A DNA stretch of 64,000 bases from Deefgea rivuli DSM 18356 (GCF_000620145.1 NZ_KK211081.1:248001-312000), one strand, 5' to 3'. Positions 20,119 through 30,214 are shown, counted from the stretch's first letter. A program made the numbers and translations. The notes: generated by a model from the letters alone, not told the origin.

Positions 20119-21099
20119 CTATTTCAAAGCATTACTGTTTATTCTTAAATTAGGGTCATTAACTTTAGTGAGTAGGCCAGAAACCAGCCCAAAAACTCTA
20201 AAATGCCAATGAAAAAATGAAAAACACGCATCCTTTAAATTTAATTTCTTCAACAAAAGAAAAACAAATAAAGAAATCCATAAAAATAAAGCTAACTTTA
20301 GGAAAATAATATCAATAAAACCTAAACTGGCCACAAACACCAATACTAACAATCCCAAAGGTTCTTTATTTATTTTCATGGCCTCAAGTGCATATCCACG
20401 CTTTAAACCCGATTTAATCAGCATGCCCGAAGATTTGGCGTAACCATTTTTCCAATGACGGCGCAATAAACCCCAAGTACTTTCATCATGCCCTGTGTGC
20501 GACACGCCCAAAACAGGCAAGCGTTTCAATTTCCAGCCTGCTCTACGCAGCCGCATCCCCAGCTCCGCCTCTTCATAAGCTGGTAAAAATCGATGTGCAA
20601 AATACTGAACTTGTTCAATCGCTGATTTGCGATATAGGCCACCGCCATTAAGCCACTTAACAGCGCCTGCGGTTGCCGAAGGTTTTTTCTTTACGCGATG
20701 ACGATCAAACATATTATTAACGCGAGTATCTTGCAATATGCCACCAACACCAGCCAATTCAGGTTCTGACTCTAGAACCTGTAATGCTTGTCTGAGAAAT
20801 CCATGTTGCATGGTCATATCACCATCCAACATGTATATAAATTGACCAGTAGCATATTGATAAGCTAATTGCGCTGCAGCACCCGCACCACGATCAGCCC
20901 GGTTAATAAATTGAACAATTTTAATCGGGTACTGCTTAGCAATTTCTACCGTTCGGTCCGTTGAAAGACTGTCCGCAAGAATAATCTCACAATCAATACC
21001 CTCTGCTTCTCGTAATACTGATTGAATACAAGCATTAATCTCATCCTCTTCATTTAATGCTTTAATGAGTACGGATAAATATGGCTGAAAATCTTTCAT
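20119..21099 (-). CDS. GT2-family glycosyltransferase with C-terminal membrane segments
   Basis: A 326-residue processive-type or transfer GT2 enzyme. It opens with YLSVLIKALNEEDEINACIQS, then DSLSTDRTVEIAKQY, the metal-binding YMLDGDMTMQHG, and the acceptor-side FLPAYEEAELGMRLRRAGWKL. After the catalytic domain two hydrophobic segments (about residues 255-295) suggest membrane anchoring. I start at the ATG at 21099, two bases from the previous stop, in preference to an upstream GTG. Sugar specificity is unknown. Confidence 0.88.
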   Translation of the reverse strand: MKDFQPYLSVLIKALNEEDEINACIQSVLREAEGIDCEIILADSLSTDRTVEIAKQYPIKIVQFINRADRGAGAAAQLAYQYATGQFIYMLDGDMTMQHGFLRQALQVLESEPELAGVGGILQDTRVNNMFDRHRVKKKPSATAGAVKWLNGGGLYRKSAIEQVQYFAHRFLPAYEEAELGMRLRRAGWKLKRLPVLGVSHTGHDESTWGLLRRHWKNGYAKSSGMLIKSGLKRGYALEAMKINKEPLGLLVLVFVASLGFIDIIFLKLALFLWISLFVFLLLKKLNLKDACFSFFHWHFRVFGLVSGLLTKVNDPNLRINSNALK

Positions 21100-21100
21100 T

Positions 21101-22327
21101 TTATAAAAACCTAGAAAACTGTTGAACTCCAGACCGAGCGCGTTCACGCATGATAGGTACCGACAAGCTCAATTTTTCCCGCATGATTGCATCATTTTTT
21201 TCTAACAGTTGCAATGAAGAAACTAATGAATCAAAACTAACATCTGGTGTATCTAATACATAAGTACTATCACCAAACAAATCATTATTGATTCCTTTTG
21301 CTTTAACGCTATAGGCAATCGATATCGTTGGTACTAGAGTTGAAAACGCAGCAATTGTAGCGTGAGTTCTCGCTCCAATAAAATAATGACATTTTGAAAT
21401 CAAATACTTCAACTGCGCAGCATTTAAATTATTACTCGGCATACTCACATGCACTTTTTCTTTTCCAACCATTGCTAAAATACTTTGCATATAAACTTCA
21501 TCATTATTATATGCACTACCATCTAGCGGCATTACATGCGGAATTAACATCACAGAATAGCCCGCATTAACTGCATAGCGAATAAAATTAGCAACCTCAA
21601 GCTTTAAAACCTCTGAAGATTCACCTTTTTCTCGATACCTTTGAATTAATGGACTGACATTCAAACCAAGAACAGGGCGATCTGATTCAGGCATAAATGG
21701 CGTAATATCAAAAGCTTCAGGAACCATGGCAAATGCTGAGTCAGCAACCTGTATTAAATTACTGGCAACACCTTTTGAACGTAAATATTCATAGCTATTG
21801 GTCTCGCGTACTGAAACCATAGATAAACGGTTCAAATGTTTAACAATTTGTGGTAATGCACGTGGTTCTTTATCAAAAGGTCCGACAGAGGCCGCCCATA
21901 ATGCGGCGGGCTTATTATTACGCAAAGCAAACTCAGCAATATTGATAAAATGAAATAGAGAAACTAAGCCATAATCTAATGAGTAATTATCACCGCCGAT
22001 AGAAATTAAAGCATCCGCAGATTTTATATCCTTAGCGAGAGTACTTTCAATTCCTGTTTTTGGCCAGGGGAAACCTTTCAAGAAGTCAATTCGCTTAGCA
22101 AAACGGCCATGCCATTTTAATGCACTCGCAACAGGAATTGCCTTAACGAAACGAATACCATCTTGCTCGGCTGTTAACCATTGCTTTTTGTCCCTTTGAA
22201 TATTGAACGATGGAACAAGGAATTCAGCAGTTGGAAATCGCTCCCTAAGTAACATTACATTGGATCGAACCAATGCCTCGCAACCCCGATTACCAAAATT
22301 GTCTTGTCCAGTTAAATAAAATTTCAT
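21101..22327 (-). CDS. Polysaccharide pyruvyl transferase family protein
   Basis: A 408-residue protein of the PS_pyruv_trans family (CsaB/WcaK-like), which adds ketal-linked pyruvate to sugars from phosphoenolpyruvate. The N-terminal GQDNFGNRGCEALVRSNVMLL is diagnostic; ISIGGDNYSLDYG, KPAALWAASVGPF, VSVRETNSYEYLRSKG and the C-terminal FIGARTHATIAAFSTLVPTISIAYSVKAKGI complete the pattern. It predicts a pyruvylated, acidic polymer (inference). It lies between the flippase and a GT2 gene in the operon. Confidence 0.87.
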   Translation of the reverse strand: MKFYLTGQDNFGNRGCEALVRSNVMLLRERFPTAEFLVPSFNIQRDKKQWLTAEQDGIRFVKAIPVASALKWHGRFAKRIDFLKGFPWPKTGIESTLAKDIKSADALISIGGDNYSLDYGLVSLFHFINIAEFALRNNKPAALWAASVGPFDKEPRALPQIVKHLNRLSMVSVRETNSYEYLRSKGVASNLIQVADSAFAMVPEAFDITPFMPESDRPVLGLNVSPLIQRYREKGESSEVLKLEVANFIRYAVNAGYSVMLIPHVMPLDGSAYNNDEVYMQSILAMVGKEKVHVSMPSNNLNAAQLKYLISKCHYFIGARTHATIAAFSTLVPTISIAYSVKAKGINNDLFGDSTYVLDTPDVSFDSLVSSLQLLEKNDAIMREKLSLSVPIMRERARSGVQQFSRFL

Positions 22328-22343
22328 TGTATATTTTCCAATT

Positions 22344-23876
22344 TTACCAAATAAAAAAACGATTCATTCTTTTAGGCAACGCTTTGCAAATCCATTCTTT
22401 TTCTTTCAAAGAGAATGGGCGAATCATTGCAGAAAAAATAAAATACAAAGCCATCGCATTGAGTCCTGCAAGCCATAAACCAAGCGGCCCAGAGAGCCAC
22501 AATGGAATTGGATATGAAATCAAGACTGCAAGCATCGCCGATGCAATAAGCAAAAAGAAATTTTTGGCATCAATGTTCAAATGAACGCCTGACTTTCTTA
22601 AAAATAAGATGCAGATCGCACACCAAAAAAACTCACTAATAAATGCACCACTCGCTACACCATAAACACCAAAATAAGGAATCATTAAAAGTCCACACAC
22701 CACACCGAGTGACGCCATAATGGTTGCGACAATACTAATTCGCGGGGAGCCTGTTGATAAATTAATCAGGCCCAATACTTGGTGAATACATTGCAACATC
22801 AACACAAAAATCATGATTAAAAATAGATAACCTAAACCAACAAATTTACCATGGCTAAGAAAATGCAAAATCGGTTCTGCCACATAAAATGACATTGCAG
22901 CAATTGGTAGTAAAGAAAATATATTAATTTTCAGGATAAAGTTAAACATTTCATCCAAAACAGATGGATCTTTTTTTTCCTGATAACGGGCAATAAAAAT
23001 AGGCCGAACAACTCCCAACAATAAAAACCCTGGCAAATAGTTCCGCAACATATCACTAATAGACTGTGCAAACCCATAATGTGCGGACTGTACTGCTCCA
23101 AAAAACTTTAGCACTAATAACTTTAAAATATTATTACCATAAGTTTGTCCAATCACTTGCACTGTGTAAAATTGAAAGCAAATGCTCAGTACTTCACGCA
23201 TCGGGTTATTTATTGCATTCTGTCGAGAGTCAGTTTGCATATTTTTAAAATTAATATGCAGTACGCAGTATGCATACATGGAGGCAGCAATAGTCGCGAG
23301 CAAGTCAACTAGAAAAACGTCAAACAAGCTAACATTTTTTGCATTAAAAAAGGCAAAAAAACCATACAGCGACATGCGAACAATAGATCTAATTAGAAAA
23401 ATAACTTGTGAGCGTCCTTGCCACATCATTGCAGGAAACAACTCAGAAAAATACCGCATCATAATTTCAAAAACTAATAAGACGGCCAACAACCAAGCGC
23501 TAGCACTCAGTTGAGTCATTTCGAAAAACTCTGCAAGCGGCTTAAAGCATAGATAAAAAACAAAAGAAAATAAAACTGCGATAAGAAATCGCAAAGCAAG
23601 CGCGATTCGAGTTGATTTTTTCAGTAGATCATATTGTTTGCTTGCAGCAAACTCAGTAACATATTTCTGAGCAAACGTTGACAGACCAAAACCTGAAATT
23701 AGGTATAGAATTTCTACAGTTGCAAAAAAGGAGACATATAAACCAAAATCTGCCGGCACTAAGATTTTAACTAGCAGCGATAACGCGATAAATGTGGATA
23801 CCGCAGAAAATCCTTTACCAAAAATAAATGAGCGGACACCCTTGCTTGCCGCTTTAGATCCATATGAATTAGCCAT
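22344..23876 (-). CDS. Oligosaccharide flippase (Wzx-like)
   Basis: A 510-residue polytopic inner-membrane protein of the polysaccharide transporter/MOP superfamily with roughly 12-14 hydrophobic segments, from FIFGKGFSAVSTFIALSLLV near the N-terminus to LWLAGLNAMALYFIFSAMI near the C-terminus. Such proteins flip undecaprenyl-linked repeat units to the periplasm. It overlaps the polymerase gene upstream by 8 bp; the Wzx/Wzy pair together with EpsE/F shows a Wzy-dependent assembly route. Confidence 0.85.
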   Translation of the reverse strand: MANSYGSKAASKGVRSFIFGKGFSAVSTFIALSLLVKILVPADFGLYVSFFATVEILYLISGFGLSTFAQKYVTEFAASKQYDLLKKSTRIALALRFLIAVLFSFVFYLCFKPLAEFFEMTQLSASAWLLAVLLVFEIMMRYFSELFPAMMWQGRSQVIFLIRSIVRMSLYGFFAFFNAKNVSLFDVFLVDLLATIAASMYAYCVLHINFKNMQTDSRQNAINNPMREVLSICFQFYTVQVIGQTYGNNILKLLVLKFFGAVQSAHYGFAQSISDMLRNYLPGFLLLGVVRPIFIARYQEKKDPSVLDEMFNFILKINIFSLLPIAAMSFYVAEPILHFLSHGKFVGLGYLFLIMIFVLMLQCIHQVLGLINLSTGSPRISIVATIMASLGVVCGLLMIPYFGVYGVASGAFISEFFWCAICILFLRKSGVHLNIDAKNFFLLIASAMLAVLISYPIPLWLSGPLGLWLAGLNAMALYFIFSAMIRPFSLKEKEWICKALPKRMNRFFIW

Positions 23877-25326
23877 GCCTTACCTTGTATTGATTGCTTG
23901 CTACCAAAATATATGCACCGATGAACATGAAAAACACTTGAGAAATCGGCAGTTCCGTTAAATCGCGATTGTAAATCATTAAAGGAACAGGGAAGAAAAT
24001 CGCAGCTGAGGCTACTTTTAACCACGCACGATCAAAATCAGCGACCGTCTTCAACTTAGAAGTCCGGTTAGCGACAAACGCTAAGCTAATAAAGAAACAA
24101 GATAGAAATAATGTTCCGACAATACCCGTTTCCCAAAGTAGTACCGCTGCAGAATTGCGACCAGGGCGATAGCGAGGATAATAACGTGCCGCAACCTGGC
24201 CCACCATTGATTTCCCTGTTTTTGTGCTGCCTATACCATGCCCAATAATTGTCTTACCATAATCAATTTGATTCGACTGCTGCCACCAAAATACCAATGC
24301 TGCAATACGTCCAATTTCACCCGTTTCATAGTTTATTGAATAGGGATCAACAGTCAATTCGATAGTCCGATCAATATAAGCCCCCATGTCTTTTTGCGAT
24401 GAGTTTTCACCATACTGTTTAAAATAAACAAATAAACCGGCCCATAATACACACAAAATAACGGCTGAAGCTATGATGAACTTAACAGGACTTCTGAGTA
24501 CACGCTCCCAGAAAATAAATAATGCCATTAATGGCAATAGTACAAATGCCACCTTGACCTCAGCAAAGGCAATTGCAAATAACAATGCAAAGCTACAACA
24601 AATCAGACGCCTCAAACTGAGTTGCTTATTTATATACAATAGCAAGCAAGCAAAAAAACCGACCATCAGGAAATAAGCCATCATGCCACTGGCACCACCA
24701 CCATTTGGGTCTCCTCCAAATGTGCCAACGACTGAATCCCATTTGGGGCCGACTGTCCGCCGTGGCACAACAATAAGAACTTGATAAAGAATAAATGGTA
24801 ATTGCACTATCATAAAAATAGGCACTAACTTTAATATTTTATTCATATGACTGGTGTCTTTTTGCGTCAAAACCAGAAAGAAGAAAAATGAATAATACCA
24901 AAGATAGTCTTTTGAACCTAAAAACAACTGCCAACCACTTTGCCAAGAATATATCGATGAAATAACTGCCAACATTAAAAACAAAACTAACAATATGGAA
25001 GTAAAGTTAATTTCACCTTTCGTATTTATCGAGAATCGGTCGGTCAAAACGCGTAAATAAAGCATTAAACAAATTAATGCGATCAGCCAGCTGGCTTGTT
25101 CGATACGTAAAAAATACAGTGCCTGCCCCAGAATAACAAATGCGATAAAAATCACGCTATTCATCAACATGACAGGCGGCATTGATAACACCCCCCCCAT
25201 CAAACCAAGACCGATAATCGCTGCAGCAGCATACATCCCCTGTACTGCCACTAGATAACCAGAAAGCATCGCAAACAACAGAACAAGGGGAAAAATAAAA
25301 AATTCTTTTGAGAGGACATTACTCAT
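23869..25326 (-). CDS. O-antigen polymerase/ligase-like membrane protein (Wzy-like)
   Basis: A 485-residue membrane protein with about ten hydrophobic segments and a large periplasmic loop (roughly residues 300-390) containing TIIGHGIGSTKTG and YYPRYRPGRNSAAVLLWETGIVG, the kind of loop carrying functional arginines and histidines in Wzy/WaaL proteins. The ATG at 25326 is preferred to an in-frame TTG two codons earlier. A 268-bp AT-rich gap separates it from epsI upstream. That gap could hold a promoter; an ops-like core GGTAG near 25405 is too weak to call. Confidence 0.8.
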   Translation of the reverse strand: MSNVLSKEFFIFPLVLLFAMLSGYLVAVQGMYAAAAIIGLGLMGGVLSMPPVMLMNSVIFIAFVILGQALYFLRIEQASWLIALICLMLYLRVLTDRFSINTKGEINFTSILLVLFLMLAVISSIYSWQSGWQLFLGSKDYLWYYSFFFFLVLTQKDTSHMNKILKLVPIFMIVQLPFILYQVLIVVPRRTVGPKWDSVVGTFGGDPNGGGASGMMAYFLMVGFFACLLLYINKQLSLRRLICCSFALLFAIAFAEVKVAFVLLPLMALFIFWERVLRSPVKFIIASAVILCVLWAGLFVYFKQYGENSSQKDMGAYIDRTIELTVDPYSINYETGEIGRIAALVFWWQQSNQIDYGKTIIGHGIGSTKTGKSMVGQVAARYYPRYRPGRNSAAVLLWETGIVGTLFLSCFFISLAFVANRTSKLKTVADFDRAWLKVASAAIFFPVPLMIYNRDLTELPISQVFFMFIGAYILVASNQYKVRHG

Positions 25327-25594
25327 CGACAAGATACCGATTGCATTCTTTGCACACTAAAGACCTCACTATAAGTTTCGCGGCACTATTAATTTAAACC
25401 CACCTACCATCACATGTTATACATTTAAGGAAGTGCAGTCGTTTAGTTTGAATTAGGAATTTGCAAGCGAGTGTGGCTTCAATAAAATTGCCAGCTGCTA
25501 CATTCAAGAGTCATCGGTAACAGCCTTAATCACTACGGAGCAATTAATATTTTTTGAAAAATAGCGGGTTGCATTTTTTATAACATAAAAAAAT

Positions 25595-26275
25595 TTAAGT
25601 CCCTGCTTCTTCACCAAAAATTATATCTAAGTGCTTGGGCTTAATATTTTTCCTTAGTTCAACAATGAAATCTTCTTGAATCTTATATTCACGTTCTGAA
25701 TTAAGCCCTAATGTAGAAACTCGGAACAATAAACCATCAGGAATAACTCCTTTCATACCCATTTTAATCTGCTCAATTTTATGAGTTCGGTTAGAGAGTA
25801 CTTTTTTGTCACCAATTACCATCCAATAAGATACAGGCTCGATTCGGTTATTGTTTTTTGCAATGAGCTGATTCAGTTTAAAAACTGATCCATCTAGCTT
25901 GAAACTCCGCTGACCAGTTTCAAATACAGAAAAACCTTGCGCAGGGTAACAAACTTCAGGCCGATGAATATTGTTACCATCACTCTGATTACGACCATAT
26001 GCAATAGACAACATCACCTGCCGTCCACTGCTATCAATATATGTGCGAGATAATGTTTCTGTATATGTTTTATCAATCGTTGCTTGTAATTCAGCGGGAG
26101 TTTCTACCACAGGAATATTCTTATCTATTTTCCAACTGCCAAACTCCTGCGGAACCATTTCTTCCAGAGTTATTTTTCTACTATCTGCTAAAAATTCTGA
26201 CGGTGTTAAAAAATAAGCTGCTGCAGCAGAGCACAGCATAAGCATCAGGATGAGCACTTGATTGATTAATCTCAT
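25595..26275 (-). CDS. epsI: Exosortase-associated protein EpsI
   Basis: A 226-residue EpsI-family protein with one N-terminal membrane segment (VLILMLMLCSAAAAYFL). The EpsI domain includes VPQEFGSWKIDKNIPVV, LSRTYIDSSGRQVMLSIAYGRNQSDGNNIHRPEVCYPAQGFSV and SYWMVIGDKKVLSNRTHKIEQI; the invariant HRPEVCYPAQG motif is intact. EpsI domains occur beside or fused to exosortases. Its start overlaps the xrtB stop codon (ATGA), so the two are translationally coupled. Its exact role in exosortase action is not known. Confidence 0.92.
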   Translation of the reverse strand: MRLINQVLILMLMLCSAAAAYFLTPSEFLADSRKITLEEMVPQEFGSWKIDKNIPVVETPAELQATIDKTYTETLSRTYIDSSGRQVMLSIAYGRNQSDGNNIHRPEVCYPAQGFSVFETGQRSFKLDGSVFKLNQLIAKNNNRIEPVSYWMVIGDKKVLSNRTHKIEQIKMGMKGVIPDGLLFRVSTLGLNSEREYKIQEDFIVELRKNIKPKHLDIIFGEEAGT

Positions 26276-27159
26276 AGATTAGTCACCTTATTTTTTAAAA
26301 ATATACCTAGAAATAAATCAAGGAAAAACATGCCGATCAAAGCAATCGCAAACAAAGCCATGCCTGCAAAATCATGAATAAAGCCTTGCCCTGCTGCATC
26401 GCCAAAATGATAAGTGACTAAAATTAATGTCATCACACGGATAATATTGGCGGCAAAGGCAATGGGGATAATCGCTAAAATCAGTAAGGTATTGCGTATC
26501 TTGCTGCTGTGGTCGGTAATGTAAACATACAATGAGCCCACAGCTAATAGGCTAAACATTGAATGCATACCCGAGCAGGCATCGGCAACCAGTAATTGAT
26601 ATTGCCCTACGGTAATTAATACGCCGCTCCGCGCTACCGGATAACCTGCGGCATACAGTAATACTTCAGCAATATGCGATACTTGGCCTTTTAATGCGCC
26701 GGTTAAAGCATCAACAATTGAACCTGGTAGCGGAATCAAAAATAGCATAAAAACAATTGCAAACCATGCAATTGAGATCGCTCGCCAACCTTTGCTAATC
26801 AGTAATAAGCCACAAACCAAAGGGATAAACGCGCCAATTTCAAACATCAAAATCGCTTGTGATCGACCTAATATATAAAACAGTAATGCTGCAATGACGA
26901 GCGCAAAGCCCATAATTGGATTTGACTTTGTATCAATTGCTGCGATTTGATTTTTTACTTGCCAAAATAACCAAACAACAATCGCCAAAATAATTGGCCC
27001 ATGTGCTTGATCATCACTTTGCCATATGCCTTTTGATAAGCTAATTATGGTTGGGACCGCTAGCGCAAGAAAGCCAATCAATATTAGAATATTCTGTTTA
27101 AAAAAAACGGCCAAATCAAATTGGCCATTTTTAATTGCAGTATTTGTATTTTCCATCAT
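26272..27159 (-). CDS. xrtB: Exosortase B (PEP-CTERM protease/transpeptidase)
   Basis: A 295-residue polytopic membrane cysteine protease-like enzyme that processes PEP-CTERM tails. The catalytic triad is visible: C195 in VADACSGMHSMFSLL, R241 in AANIIRVMTL, and H262 in GFIHDFAGM. The motif WQSDDQAHGPIILAIVVWLFW in the N-terminal third is typical of exosortase B. The ATG at 27159 forms an ATGA junction with the EpsG-like gene and has AGGA upstream; an earlier in-frame TTG is unlikely. Its probable substrates are the two PEP-CTERM proteins flanking the locus. Confidence 0.93.
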   Translation of the reverse strand: MMENTNTAIKNGQFDLAVFFKQNILILIGFLALAVPTIISLSKGIWQSDDQAHGPIILAIVVWLFWQVKNQIAAIDTKSNPIMGFALVIAALLFYILGRSQAILMFEIGAFIPLVCGLLLISKGWRAISIAWFAIVFMLFLIPLPGSIVDALTGALKGQVSHIAEVLLYAAGYPVARSGVLITVGQYQLLVADACSGMHSMFSLLAVGSLYVYITDHSSKIRNTLLILAIIPIAFAANIIRVMTLILVTYHFGDAAGQGFIHDFAGMALFAIALIGMFFLDLFLGIFLKNKVTNL

Positions 27160-28025
27160 CACTCTTCCTGCGATAGGACACAACCAAGCAAAGTTGCATT
27201 GGCTGATTGTAATTGTGATTTTGCGGATTCCAGCCCTTTGATCGGCGTGTTATTCCGGCTTGCCACCAAAATAGTACCTTTAACGCGAGATGCGACCAAT
27301 TGCGCATCCGCTGCATTTTGCAATCCAGTCGTGCTGTAAATCACCACATCATAGGCCTGCGCTAAGTCCGCAACGATTTGGCTAAATGAATCACGCGAAA
27401 GTAATTCTTGCGGATTTGGTGCATTAGTGCCGGCCGTTAATAAAGACAAATCTCTAAATTCAGCAATTCGCTGTACCGCTTCTAATCCACTACGCCCAGC
27501 CAAAATATCACTGAGCCCTTTACGATTTTCTACAGCAAATAATTCATGCTGCACTGAATTACGTAAATTGGCATCTACCAGCAAAGTACGCTCGCCCAAT
27601 TGAGAAAAAACAATCGCCAAATTAGCGGCTAATAAATCACTGGTTTTATCGGCATCATACGAGGCCAATGCCACAGATTTATTACCACCCTCTACCCAGC
27701 GTAATAAAATCTGGCTACGTAAGCTGCGCAAAGCTTCAACGCGAGAATCAAACGGGGAGTATGCAGCCACAAGCTTTTCACTTACTGCGCTCTGACCTGA
27801 TACAAGGTAGGGGTATTCAAACTGCTGCGCCAATACATCTTGGATATCATCTTCGGTAATAAAGCCCAGCTTAATCGCCGCCTCACCAAAACGCATTCCG
27901 CTTTCTTTTTGCAAATGCAATACTTTTTCGGCTTGCTGCGTTGTGAGTTTGCCATTATCAAGCAGCTGCTGGCCAATATTGCCTTTTGCCATTTGTGGTG
28001 CTAACTGGCCTATGATTGCATTCAT
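27159..28025 (-). CDS. epsG: EpsG-like BY-kinase homologue lacking Walker motifs
   Basis: A 288-residue EpsG-family P-loop protein, normally the cytoplasmic ATPase/tyrosine kinase partner of EpsF. Residues about 17-75 resemble the type II secretion ATPase N-domain (IGQQLLDNGKLTTQQAEKVL, FGFITEDDIQ-like). The kinase fold is clear from ANLAIVFSQLGERTLLVDANLRN and TNAPNPQELLSRDSF. However, the place of the Walker A loop reads ASYDADKTS with no GxGK(S/T), and the Walker B position reads VVIYSTTG where the aspartate of VILIDTPA is expected. No C-terminal tyrosine cluster is present. It is probably catalytically impaired, acting as a scaffold (inference). Overlaps epsF by 4 bp. Confidence 0.82.
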   Translation of the reverse strand: MNAIIGQLAPQMAKGNIGQQLLDNGKLTTQQAEKVLHLQKESGMRFGEAAIKLGFITEDDIQDVLAQQFEYPYLVSGQSAVSEKLVAAYSPFDSRVEALRSLRSQILLRWVEGGNKSVALASYDADKTSDLLAANLAIVFSQLGERTLLVDANLRNSVQHELFAVENRKGLSDILAGRSGLEAVQRIAEFRDLSLLTAGTNAPNPQELLSRDSFSQIVADLAQAYDVVIYSTTGLQNAADAQLVASRVKGTILVASRNNTPIKGLESAKSQLQSANATLLGCVLSQEE

Positions 28026-29395
28026 GCTGCTGCTCCTGCTTTACGGCCAAATCTGCGCTTCGTCTGAGGGGGTAACAAATCAGCCAAGACGGCTAAACCC
28101 AGCATATTTTCAATATCGCCTTTAGAACGAACTCGGCGATCAATTAATTCGGCCAGCATCGCAAAACCAATGGCGAGTAAGCTACCAACAAATATTGCTA
28201 AAATTAAATTCAATAATGTTTTCGGGCTTGAATGTTTAATCGGTTCTGGCGCAGATTTAATAATTGAAATATTGCTTTGATCTGAGCGGCTTTCTAGCAT
28301 GGTTTGGCTAAAACGTTGTAGTGCCTGATCGTAGCTGCGCTGTGCGTTATCCACATTGCGTTGCAATACATCGATGGCGGCGCGTTGCGATTTCAAATCA
28401 AGAACTTTTTCTTTTTGTGCTTGTAAAGCAGCGTTCAAAGCCGCTTGGCGTGAAGCTGAATTACCTGCCGCGCTATTTAAGCCGCCAGCATATTGATTCA
28501 TAATTTCATTGAGTTGATTGCGCGTTGCATTGAGTTCAGCCATTGCTTGCTGATTATGTGGATGATTCGGGCCATTTTTTTCTGATAGCTCTTTATATTT
28601 CGCTTCTTGAACCGCGAGCTGACCTTTTAATTGTTGAATTAAAGGATTATTCAATACATCAGGCGCAACAGAGCCCCCACGAGCACGAGATTGCGCATCA
28701 AAGGTTTGCGATTGCGCGCCTAGCACTTGGCTGGATAATTCATTAAGGCGCTGGTTTTCAACATCCAATCGTTCATCCGAACCCACAATGCCGTGCGTTT
28801 GTTGATATTCAGAAAGTTTGTTTTGGGCTTTTTCTAAATTACTTTGTAATGATTTCAATTGCTCTTGAAAAAAAACATTATTTTGTTGCGCTGCGGCAGT
28901 TTTAATATCAATTGTGGTACGGATATAAGCTTGAGCAAAACTATTTGCTAATGCGGCAGCAAATTTTGGATCTGCAGCGGTATATTCCAAGTTAATGACA
29001 TTACTTTCACGGCTTGGTTTTACGTTTAGACCTTTTAGTAAAGACTCAGCAAACCAATTACGAATGTCGCCCCTGCCTTTTGTTGCCTCTTGAAATTGAG
29101 CTTGTGCTTCTGGTAATTGAGCCAAACCTAAAGTGTCCACTACTTTAAGCGCCGTATTTTGGCTGCTAATCATGTCAACCTGAGTGGCCATATAGCTTGG
29201 CGCCATATACCCAACAATTGGCTGACCTGTTACTGGATCCGCCGCTTTCACATCTAAGGCTAAAGTCGCCTCTGCTGTGTATTGCTTAGGCAGTAATAAA
29301 CTCACAATCAAAGTCGTTAGCATTACAGTAAAGAAAACGGAAATTGCTATCCATTTTCGGGCGCGCAGAATATTTAAAAATTGTTCAAATGTCAT
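28022..29395 (-). CDS. epsF: Chain-length determinant protein EpsF (Wzz family)
   Basis: A 457-residue inner-membrane polysaccharide co-polymerase. The Wzz domain begins MTFEQFLNILRARKWIAISV with the first membrane segment at about 15-35, followed by a long periplasmic coiled-coil region (about residues 170-350, rich in Gln and Ala), a proline-containing second membrane segment (SPKTLLNLILAIFVGSLLAIG), and a short basic cytoplasmic tail. It controls polymer length with EpsG. It sits between epsE and epsG as in the methanolan-type EPS operon. Confidence 0.92.
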   Translation of the reverse strand: MTFEQFLNILRARKWIAISVFFTVMLTTLIVSLLLPKQYTAEATLALDVKAADPVTGQPIVGYMAPSYMATQVDMISSQNTALKVVDTLGLAQLPEAQAQFQEATKGRGDIRNWFAESLLKGLNVKPSRESNVINLEYTAADPKFAAALANSFAQAYIRTTIDIKTAAAQQNNVFFQEQLKSLQSNLEKAQNKLSEYQQTHGIVGSDERLDVENQRLNELSSQVLGAQSQTFDAQSRARGGSVAPDVLNNPLIQQLKGQLAVQEAKYKELSEKNGPNHPHNQQAMAELNATRNQLNEIMNQYAGGLNSAAGNSASRQAALNAALQAQKEKVLDLKSQRAAIDVLQRNVDNAQRSYDQALQRFSQTMLESRSDQSNISIIKSAPEPIKHSSPKTLLNLILAIFVGSLLAIGFAMLAELIDRRVRSKGDIENMLGLAVLADLLPPQTKRRFGRKAGAAA

Positions 29396-29422
29396 CGAGT
29401 TTACTCAGTCGTAAAAGTAGTT

Positions 29423-30214
29423 TTAAAACAGACTTTCCTGCACGAAGACAGTGTCATTTTCTTGCACCAAATCGGTGAGCTGAACCGAAATTTTTTCTAC
29501 CTGACCTTCTGGCATCACGCGGTGAATTTGAATATTGCGATGCGATGCACGCGGGTTAAAGCCGCCAGCCACAGCGAGCGCTTGCATAACGGTCATTTTT
29601 GGCTCAAGACGAAATGCCCCAGGTCGATTCACTTCACCATAAACATACAATTGCTGGGCTCTAGGCACATAGATGGTGTCGCCATTTAAAATCTGAACGT
29701 GGCGTTTTTCTGGATTCGCTAATTGCGTGAGTTTACTCAGGCGATATTCAATTCGCTCTTCGCCACGCAAAATCACTACCGTATCACCGCCAGCACCGCT
29801 AATCCCACCGGCAATGGATAGCAAGTCAATCAAATTGGTTGCACTATCTAGTGCATAGCGCCCCGGCTTATTAACCTCACCCAAAACAGCCACTCGCTGA
29901 CTGCGATATTGCACAATCAGCACATTAACATTGGGCTTTTTAATAAAATTACCTTGAATTAATTTCTTGGCAATTAAAGCTTCGGCTTCGGTGTAATCCA
30001 AACCTTGTAGCTTCACTTCACCAATCAATGGAAACGCCAAAGTGCCTTCATTGTTCAGCTGCACTTCGGTAGTTAAATCAGGGTGATCGTAAACCTGAAT
30101 TTTGACGACATCGCCAGCGCCTAGAACGTATTCATTTTTTGGCGCAGACCACGCCATGCTACTTAATACGCTCAAGACGACGAACCACAGCATGGCGGCC
30201 AATGATTTAGGCAT
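29423..30214 (-). CDS. epsE: Polysaccharide export protein EpsE (Wza-like)
   Basis: A 263-residue secreted outer-membrane export protein: signal peptide ending near SSMAWSA, then the Poly_export domain YVLGAGDVVKIQVYDHPDLT and LAFPLIGEVKLQGL, followed by two SLBB domains (VAVLGEVNKPGRYAL and LYVYGEVNRPGAFRLEPKMTV). There is no lipobox cysteine at the cleavage site, unlike Wza. It would form the periplasm-to-outer-membrane conduit. Its start shares one base with the epsD stop. Confidence 0.92.
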   Translation of the reverse strand: MPKSLAAMLWFVVLSVLSSMAWSAPKNEYVLGAGDVVKIQVYDHPDLTTEVQLNNEGTLAFPLIGEVKLQGLDYTEAEALIAKKLIQGNFIKKPNVNVLIVQYRSQRVAVLGEVNKPGRYALDSATNLIDLLSIAGGISGAGGDTVVILRGEERIEYRLSKLTQLANPEKRHVQILNGDTIYVPRAQQLYVYGEVNRPGAFRLEPKMTVMQALAVAGGFNPRASHRNIQIHRVMPEGQVEKISVQLTDLVQENDTVFVQESLF

